Of a DNA stretch of 64,000 nt, positions 56,080-64,000 are shown in pieces. Location of the stretch: the NCBI GenBank assembly GCA_905221605.1, contig CAJNDS010000968.1, positions 517,501 through 581,500 on the forward strand, in the 5' to 3' direction. Origin of the DNA: Symbiodinium natans (lineage: Eukaryota > Sar > Dinophyceae > Suessiales > Symbiodiniaceae). Each line of letters begins with the position of its first letter. The stretch's first letter is position 1. The translations under genes and the position numbers were made by a program. A model generated the notes under the pieces. The model ran no database searches. It saw only the letters and a program-made list of their open reading frames with translations, and had not been told where the DNA came from.

Positions 56080-56630
56080 CTGGTCCACATGAAGGGGACC
56101 CTCAACTTTAGGGAACAGGCGTTCGGGTTTCGGGCTTGGGGTTTTCCCACCTAATATGAGCCCCACCCGCCAACCCAATATCAGAGGCGGGATGGCCCTA
56201 AACCCTAAACCCGAAACCCTAAACCCTAAACCCTAAATCCTAAACCCTAAACCTAAGCTGCAGCCCCTCAACCCCAAACTGCCGCCAAGGAAGGAAGGCG
56301 ATGAACAAAATGGGAGCTCCTAATACTCTAGCTTCCCAGCCGCCTAGGAGAGAAAAAAAAAAGGCTCGGGGTAATTTAGGGTCTAGGGTTCCGGCGTAAA
56401 GAACGCGTGGGCGTTCACTTAAACTTGAACATTGGCCTTGAAACCCCCTTGGGAAGATGTTCTTGAAGGGTTTAGGTTTACCCCTGAGGGTCTATGTGTG
56501 AAGGCCTAAACCCTAAAACTGTAAGCCCACGCGCCCCAGACCCCCAACCCCCAAAATCAACCCTGAACTCTACACCCTGGAACTTCGAAACCCTTAGATA
56601 GATAAAATCTAAACCCAGGAGGGTGGACGC

Positions 56631-56697
56631 CTAGCTGTCCTCATCAGGATCCTCAAAACCATCCAGTCCCCCATGGACAGAATCGATGGTCGTCCTC
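56631..56697 (-). CDS. Terminal exon with acidic C-terminus
   Basis: After acceptor acacctgag then G: RTTIDSVHGGLDGFEDPDED then S and TAG. An acidic tail of this kind is common at protein C-termini. Just upstream in the intron lies a worn family B element (56720-56815, GGCTAGGTTGCCAAGTAAAC). Function unknown. Confidence 0.5.
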
Positions 56698-58348
56698 CTC
56701 AGGTGTTTTACTTTTTGGCTAGGTTGCCAAGTAAACCCTAAAACTGCAAAAGGGTGGCCTTTTTCCTTACAGGGGTTTAGAAGCCTCTTTGGGGGCTTTC
56801 TGTAAGGAAGCGTGCATGAGGACACGAAGACCCTAATGTAGATCCAACCCCGTATGATCAGGTTACGAGTTCCCCCGCTCTTAGTATTCTAGCACTTTCA
56901 TCTGCGATGGGAGCCTACGAGGCCTGCTTAGTACGTCGACTGAGCCTCCCTGCCTGCTTGGAAAGGCGACATTTCGGCACAGTTGCCCGCCTGAGCCTCC
57001 CTGTCCTACCTGCTGTCCTTGTACTGTCCTTAGTCTTGTCTTGTTATGGTGGTCATGCCTTATAACTGTCCTAAATGTTGTCCTTGTACTGTCCTGACTG
57101 CGTCGCGTCACGTGATGCGTGCCACTTTGTCCTTAAAATCTAACTACCCCACTTGCCGGGTGGGGAACCCCTATATCACCCTTATAAGGAAGAATATGCT
57201 TCTATTTTTTGGGGTTCTTAAGCAATTGGTAGTAAAAGGGAATAAGGCTACTGCTGGGGCATCCTTCTTGGGTTTGAGGGGATGGTTTGGAGTTTGTTTT
57301 TTTCCCCTTTGTGTTGCAGTCTCCTAGGGTTTAGGTTTAGGGTTTAGGGCTTCGAACGTCGAAAACGCAAGGGCCTGAATATGAGGGTTTCCGGAATTGG
57401 GGGTACCTTATGGGGGTCCTTATGTTCAGGGAATTCTACTATTTGGGGTCTATATTTGGGTCCCTTATTTTCGTAAGCTCCCATTAATCCATAAACTGCA
57501 TAAACCCTAAACCTGAACCCTGTGGAACGCTGGGCTCAGGAACAATCTAAACCCCAAACCACCTTCATCAGCATCAGTCACCTGCCTGCACGTGCACTTC
57601 CCAGGCACCTCCATATAACCGAAACCCTTTTCAACCCCCAGACCGCTTTCAATGCCAGGACGTAGACGCATGCCTGTGTGAGGTGCGCTTGGACGAAACA
57701 TCTGGGACAAAAACCTCACCCCCGAAGCCCTACGCTTCTTTGCGCCTGGTCCTGTTGAACTTCTTCACTCCGCAAAACTCCAAGCCCTAAACCCTAAACC
57801 CTAAACCCTTAACCCTAAACCCTAGCCCCGAAGCCCCCAAAGAAGCCCCAAAGCTCGGCACGAGCGTCTTTGAAAGTGAGGGCTTGGAGGAGGAGGAGGT
57901 GCATCGTGGAGTGCCTTGCCAGGAATTTTTGAGGGCTTCGGGTTTAGGGTTTAGGGCGCTAAAAGTTGCTTGTCTCTGTGCTTTGTGGCAGAATGCCGTT
58001 TAAATTTAGGGTTTTGGGGTTGGGGCGTTGGGGGTAAACCCTAAACCCCTGCACCCTAAACTGTTTTGGCGAAGCTTCGTGTGGCTTAGTGCCAAAGTCC
58101 CTTGGATGTTCATGCTCCAAACTTCTCCCCTTCGACCCCTCTGCGCCCCAAATCTACTTGGGGGTTCGTGAGTACTTATAACCCCAATTCTAAGTCTACT
58201 TAGAACTTACTAGGAGGACTTGCCAGAACCATGAACCTCCTCAAGCCTGAACCCCGAGTCACTAAAACCCACAGACTCCTGAGATTTTCAGCCTTCAGGC
58301 CCCAAGTCCCAAACGCTGTGCCCCAGACCCTAAGACGTGGGTTTAGGG

Positions 58349-58452
58349 TTGGGATGTTCCCCCTTGTACTCACAGTCCTTTTTATAGGGGTTATTGCAGG
58401 GGGGCACTAGAATCCCTGTTAAGGACTGCTAGTACAAGGGGGAATATCCCAA
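58349..58452. mobile_element. Short inverted-repeat element, family A copy 5 (best preserved)
   Basis: TTGGGATGTTCCCCCTTGTA and TACAAGGGGGAATATCCCAA are nearly perfect inverted ends of 20 bp. It is inserted after GTTTAGGG, and a GTTAGGG follows. Confidence 0.75.
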
Positions 58453-58789
58453 GTTAGGGTTTAAGGGTGCCTGAGCCGGACCAAACCCCAAGAAGCCCGA
58501 GCCCAGGGCCTGTATAATCCACAGGGGAGCATGCTGAACCTTGGATTCCAAGCACACCTTAAGGTGACGTTGTAGGGCTTAGGGCGCTTCGGGGTTTAGG
58601 GTTTAGGGAGTGCTAAACGGAAGAGCGATTTGTGGGCACGCGCTAGTCTGCAGAACCCACCCCAAGACCGCCCACTTGCAACTCTCATGGAGGTAATGCC
58701 GTCTTGTTTTGCTATGAAGCACCATGTACTTGTGACGCAAAGGAGATTTTCACGAACGTTATTTGAACTCTTCACTGGAGCCACCTATG

Positions 58790-59300
58790 CACTGTGTCAC
58801 ATGGGTCGCTTGGAGCGCTTGCAACACTTGGATCGTTTGGGGTCAGACTTGGAACGCTTGAAACATCTGCGAGACCTGGAAACACTTGGGGTTGCTTAGA
58901 TTACTTGGGTCACGTAGGACACATGGCACACTTTCGTCAGCACTGGAAACACTTGGGTTGCTTGGGGCACTGCGCGAAATTTCATGCACTCGGTCACTTG
59001 GGACACTTGGGACGCTTTGGATCACTTCCAGTGGTGTTCTACAGGGGTCACTTCGGTCACTGTGTGACACTGAAAACGCTTGGGACCTTTGTATTTATCA
59101 CTCGGGTTATTTGAGCGTTGGGGTCACTTGGGTCACTTGGAACACTGGGGAGGGGAGCACTTGGAGCACACTTGGGTCGCTCGTCCAGGATAATCTGACA
59201 CACTTGGAGCACTTGGAAGCAGTGGTAGTGGGGACACCAACATCAAAGACACTTTTTTGGGGCATTTAGCACACTTGGGCCACATGGAATGCTTGTTGCG
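58790..59300. repeat. Degenerate minisatellite of about 10 bp (CACTTGGGNC / CRCTTGGG)
   Basis: Dozens of CACTTGG-type decamers, with spacing often a multiple of 9-10 bp (GGTCACTTGGGACACTTGG and similar). Leucine/glycine/histidine-rich translations on the plus strand follow from the repeat. It lies directly beside the exon at 59.37 kb. Confidence 0.75.
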
Positions 59301-59365
59301 CCAGCTAAGAGATGTGCCGTATGGATTGCTTGGAGCACCGCCGAAGAGCTCAGGAAACCTCTAAC

Positions 59366-59406
59366 CTTGGCCCGAGCCCCCTGCCCAGCCAAAAAGGCCT
59401 CCCATT
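59366..59406 (-). CDS. Exon of unassigned protein (13 codons)
   Basis: WEAFLAGQGARAK between acceptor cacatttcag and canonical donor GTTAGAG. The upstream frame (GERAISHISE) is also open, so a longer exon from ccccag at about 59445 is possible. No domain recognised. Confidence 0.42.
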
Positions 59407-61249
59407 CTGAAATGTGTGAGATGGCTCGCTCACCTATCTGGGGCTCCCTCGCAGGGTCTCGCTGAGCGCTCGACGCCAAAAGACAAAAAAGACAAGGCAG
59501 TGGCGTGGTGGGCGGGTCTAGCAAATCTTCTTAGGGTTATGGGGCTTGCTGGGCTGAAAGGGTTCAGCTGACCCAGCTTCCAGGCACTGTGAAATCAGGG
59601 ACTGTGGTTTGCCTGCGCCAGCTGTCACCTCCAAAAGGTTTCGACGCTCACTCTTGCACAAGGCAGGCAAGGTTCTTGGGTCCATTGAGTCAGACTACTA
59701 ACATATCCAGGGTTTGGGGTTAGGGCTTAGGGTTTGCCGCTTGCACAGTTGAACCTATGAGCTAAAACGGGCAGGGCTGCTTTGTCGTTCTAGGGGGTCC
59801 TGGTCTCCCTCTGCGCTTGAATCCTAGCCTGGCCTCGTTTTGCATCATCTGTGCCGAGAAAGCGCCCTTCAACCGAAAACCTCCGACCTCAAAACCTCCA
59901 CCCTCAACCCTCGACTTAGTTAGGGGTTGCATGATTAACGGCGTGGAACTCTTTTTCTCGGTACTCCTGGCCCCCAACCAGTCACCCCGAAAGAATCATC
60001 CCAAAAAACTCAAAATGCTAAACCCTAAACCCCTGAACACCCTAAACACCCCAAACCCTCCGAACCCCCTGAACTCCTCAAGCCCAAATTCCACGCAAAC
60101 CCTTGCAGTATCAGTCCAAAACCCCAAACTCCCCAAAACCCTCTAAACCCTCACAACCTTTCTCGCGGGTTTCGTGCTTAGGTTTAGGGAAACCTCCCTA
60201 AACCCTTAAACCGCTTAGCCCTCCGGAGCCCGAGAGGGTCGGGTGGCTAGAGTCTTCGCTCTCGAGGTTGCCAGTGTGGCCTGCAGCGAAACCAATCACG
60301 ACATGGATGACATGACTTGTGAACTTACTATAGGGATTTTGGGGTTCAAAACCCCTTGGGGTTCTAAACCCTTTTTGAACCCAGACCCCTGACGTCAGCC
60401 GGCCAACGAACCCTAAACCCTTTTCATTGTCATAACTTCGGGCTTTGGCCTTCGTAGTGGCTAGCGACCTATTGTGCATCAAGGAGGGCCACGTCTTGTT
60501 TTAAGATAAGTGCCTGCCTAGGTGGATCGCTGATTTCGGAATATCAAAGTCTGCTTGAAAGGTTTTATTTTTGTGGCATCAATGATCAATGAAAGGCCAT
60601 CGCCTCAACAAACATTACGTTCTTGCTGAGCATGTGCAATGCAAACGTATCTTGAAGGGTTCCCGGAAGGGTCCTGGGAGTTCAGCCTTTCCTACTGACA
60701 TCCGAGCAGCTGTCCTAAGCGCTAGCCGATAGCCCACTCTCTGAGACCCCAACACCTGAGCCCACAGACCCCTGACCCCCTAAACCCTAACCAAACCACA
60801 CATCCTAAACCCTTTTTTGACGGCAGTGCGAGTTGCCCTAAACCCTGAACCCTGCACCCTAAACCCTACACCCAGACACCGTAACCCCTGCACCCTCGGG
60901 TGGAGGCTCCCCAGCCTTGCGGGCTTGCAGATAAGGCATCGCACGTGGTGTGCATCTGCGATCAGGATGTTAGGGTTTGGGGTTGTGCATCAAACCTTAA
61001 ACCCTAAACCCTAAACAACCCTAAGCCCGAAGCCCTAAGCCCTAAGCCCTAAACCCTAAACCCTAAACCGCAGCATCGGCGACCATGGCCAGCTAATGGA
61101 TTCGTCGGAGTTGGGCGAGGGCTCGCTTGTACTAGTGTAGGTTTTTTTTAGGGTTTAGGGTTTAGGGTTTAGGGCCTCGCAACCTTGAGCAGAAGCCACA
61201 CCCTGAACTCAAAAAAACTGGGGGTTTAGGGTAACTACCCCGAAGCGAC

Positions 61250-61329
61250 CCGAACCCATGAGAACCTCTCGCCTGATCAGCGGCCTGCGCGCGTCGCAAG
61301 CGGCGCGCCATCACCCGATTCCTCGGAAA
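61250..61329 (-). CDS. Possible exon, basic (Arg-rich)
   Basis: After acceptor tggggagcag: FPRNRVMARRLRRAQAADQA then RGSHG, with a GT donor. GC-rich. Two frames are open; confidence is low. Confidence 0.28.
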
Positions 61330-61937
61330 CTGCTCCCCACTCCCGCTCGTAGAAAAAAAACTAAAGCGACCCTCAACGAAAGGAGAAAATAATCGCAATC
61401 AAGAAGACCTCTGCACAGCTCGAGTTTTCGGATCAAGCCTATACTATAGAATGGCACTGGATCAAGCCTTTAGAATAGCAAATTCTTCCAGTGCTGTGTG
61501 ATGGCAACTGTCATAGCAGCTACAACAAAAGAAACGGGTGAATATCCCAACCCTGTAAATCGCCGTTCGAACCAGTAATCAGAGCTGAATGGATCCCCCA
61601 CGACAGCATTGCAGCACGACTCGAATGGGCTTCCCTTCAAGGGAGTCCTCCTCGAACCCCTGAGGATGTACCCCTAAGAGGCTCCCTTAATCTACTCCTA
61701 GTATGGCCCTGATATTCCCAACAAGGTAAACGATCCCTGGTGCAGCTCAAACACGCCCTGTAGCTCTGACAAGCCCGGGCCAAGCCCCAAAGATACCGCC
61801 ACCCTAAACACCCTAAACCCTAAACCCCCTAACCTGAGCCCCGGCACCGTCTCTTTCGCTGGTAGAGCTCGCCATTAGGGCAAGCATGACAATGCCTCCA
61901 AACAGCCGCGGCTGGGATCTTGCGACATTTTTTTGGA

Positions 61938-62075
61938 GGGTTTAGGGTTTAGGGTTTAGGGTTTAGGGTTTGGGGTTTGGGGTTTGGGGTTTGGGGTTTG
62001 GGGTTTGGGGTTTAGGGTTTAGGGTTTAGGGTTTAGGGTTTGGGGTTTGGGGTTTGGGGTTTGGGGTTTGGGGCA
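61938..62075. repeat. Alternating TTTAGGG and TTTGGGG blocks
   Basis: Order on the plus strand: about 4 TTTAGGG, about 6 TTTGGGG, about 4 TTTAGGG, about 6 TTTGGGG. The higher-order repetition of variant blocks implies that a segment of about 60 bp was itself duplicated. Confidence 0.9.
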
Positions 62076-64000
62076 CTCCGAAGCCTCACACCCTCCACCT
62101 GATGTATCGACGCGATCGGGGCTTCTGACGGCTCTGGGCACGGTAGGCAGGCCGTCAACTTTTCCCCTTTGCCGCTTTCGGGTTTCCCTCTCTCTCTCCC
62201 ATCGCCCCCCCCCACCCACCCCCTTCCCTAAACCCTAAACCCTAAACCCTAAAGCCTAAACCCTAAACCACATTCCAGAGCTTGATCATCTCAAAAGCGC
62301 AGAACTTTTAGGCCGCTGCGGAGACAAGCCTTAAACCCTTAAACACTTAATCCCTCAACTCTTCAACCCTTAAATCCTTTAAACCCTCAACCCTCAACCC
62401 TAAACCCTCTCAACCGTCAAACCCTGAACCTATGCCATCTCCCAAGGGTTGAGATGCTCAAGCCACTGGAGCCCCCCCGTTCGAGCGCCTGCAGCTCACT
62501 CCGTTGTTGCAGCCTGGCGGCAAAGGGTCCTCATCCCTTTAAGGGCTTAGAGCTTAGGCGGTTTAGGGCTACCCTAAACCCTAAACCCTAGGCCCCAAAC
62601 CCTAAACCCTGTTCAGGGCTTACAGACTTTGAGGGTCCGGAGCCTTGGGCCGAGCAGAGAGATGTCCATTGTTTGTTCTAGGGGTGGCACCGGCACGGGC
62701 ACCCACTCCGCAGGGTTTAGGGTTTAGGGCTTAGGGTTTCGGGTTTAGGGTTTAGGCCAAGGTTTAGGGTTTTGGGCGAAGAACCGCCTTCAATCGAAAC
62801 CAACTGACACCAACCGAAACCAAGTCAAGAACACCAGCAAACGGAAACGCCCCCCAGGCTGCTTCTGCGCGGGCCATGGTCTGAAATGAGGCCCTAAACC
62901 CGTTTTGCCACTGGACTGATGGGCCTCAACATAAACCCTAAACCCTAAAATAGGCAGCCACAGACATCATCATCGTCAGGCTTAAGCTGCTTGATCCGCC
63001 AGTGTACAAAGTCTGGATGTGTCAGACGCGGCACCCTAAGTAACTGGTACCTCCCTCACACAGGGTTTAGGGTAGTTCGACACAGAAAAACACACTACAG
63101 AGGAATATCCGTCTGCACTCAGCACTGCGTCCACATCTTCCAGAGTGCCTCGCCGTCGACTACCTTTGTAGGTGTGATTGCCGCCCGCCTAGCCACCCTA
63201 AACTAACCCTAAACCCTTATAAACCCTAAACCTTAAACCCTAAACCCGCGAACTAAACTCCGGTAAAATACGACAACACACCACAACTTCGCATGTAGAG
63301 CGTCGAGCCCTAAACCCTAAACCCTAAACCCTAAACCTAAACCCTAAATAGGGTTTAGGGCGTCTTGTATCCAGCGGTGAATGATCCCAGAAGATTCCAT
63401 ACAGCACCTCATGTGCATTACGAGCAAGGCCCGTGTCTGTCCTCTCCTTTTTGGGCCATACTGGCGTATCCTCAATAATGCAACCAGTCATCCCGCCAAA
63501 GACTCGCCTGCTAAGGCTGAGGACCCCTAAAAAGACTCAAGAGCATTCAAGAGTTCATCTACATATATACTGTGCAATATATGCGTCCAATATCTAACTT
63601 AAACTAACTTGTAATCTAAAAGACCTAATACGTAGACATATCATGTATGATATAATGTACGAGATGTATGATGTACAATGGATGATTTCTGTAGAATAGT
63701 ATATATATATATATGTAGAATAAAATAAGCTTCATAATTATAATAGTAATAATATAAATAAACAACAGTAATAATAGTAATAGTAATGTATAATGTATAA
63801 TGCACAATGTAGTCTAATATACGAATATACCGAATGCTGAACTCCCAAACAACGCCTCCCGGCTTCCAGAACCAAGCGCACGGCCGGCAGTCGCCCGACC
63901 TCCGGTGAAGAACGTGCGTTTTACCTAAGGTTTAGGGTCTTGGGTTTAGGGTGCTTCCTGCAAGACTTCTAGGAACCCCCTCCCAACGTGTGCTCAAAAT

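Larger units (their letters stand above)
59720..64000. other. Mostly non-coding right end
   Basis: Apart from the possible exon at 61.25 kb nothing is assignable. It contains CCCTAAA runs (61000-61070, 62226-62270, 63309-63345), the TTTGGGG tract and an AT-rich ATAATA/TATA tract at 63540-63835. Confidence 0.45.

Noticed and set aside
58594-59269. Histidine-leucine-glycine repeat proteins on the plus strand
   Set aside because: Translation of the degenerate CACTTGGG minisatellite; the frame changes with no effect on composition.
1-64000. A true telomere or subtelomere at one end of the window
   Set aside because: Runs are short, occur in both orientations throughout, and are mixed with exons; neither end of the window is a terminal array.
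1-64000. Spliced-leader RNA genes, tRNAs or rRNA
   Set aside because: I looked for the conserved dinoflagellate spliced-leader core and for rRNA-like blocks and saw none. tRNA detection by eye is unreliable, so absence is not proven.

Overview
This window looks like nuclear DNA of a dinoflagellate. Four observations support that. (1) Runs of the TTTAGGG / CCCTAAA telomere-type heptamer, the type known from dinoflagellates and plants, are scattered through almost the whole 64 kb in both orientations. (2) There are almost no long reading frames; coding sequence appears as tiny exons (about 30-120 nt) separated by 0.3-1.5 kb introns. (3) The exons join best if introns start with GT, GC or GA and end in AG followed by G on the exon side, a splice pattern reported for Symbiodiniaceae. 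(4) A ubiquitin-like plus ankyrin-repeat protein of a type common in dinoflagellates is present. I cannot name the species. All exon limits were set by eye from motif continuity, reading phase and splice dinucleotides, without RNA data.

Layout: nearly every recognisable coding piece is on the minus strand, so genes run right to left. 3.48-15.78 kb: a PQQ/BamB-like beta-propeller gene rebuilt from 18 micro-exons (about 320 codons over 12.3 kb); eight FGSD-like blade motifs fit an eight-bladed propeller. 17-20.6 kb: isolated exon-like pieces. 23.76-25.09 kb: the Ubl-ankyrin gene, the only long exon (198 codons). 26-36 kb: exon-like pieces, with a protein-kinase glycine-loop exon at 35.8 kb and its lysine exon at 35.2 kb. 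37.9-44.5 kb: several unassigned exon-like pieces, a probable signal-peptide first exon at 43.5 kb and a WW-domain exon at 44.4 kb. 52-61 kb: unassigned exons, including a terminal exon with an acidic tail at 56.6 kb.

The rest is repeat-rich non-coding DNA: telomere-type arrays (largest 8.79-9.05 kb), at least six families of short (about 90-150 bp) inverted-repeat elements, homopolymer G/C and A/T microsatellites, two degenerate minisatellites (19.3-19.7 kb and 58.8-59.3 kb) and a duplicated block at 49.4-50.5 kb. Sixteen of the 17 introns of the propeller gene contain telomere-type repeats, several directly beside a splice site, and the largest array is flanked by a 19-bp direct duplication that contains a 3' splice site. 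These two points are the main leads. I found no rRNA, tRNA, spliced-leader gene, CRISPR array or intact transposase.
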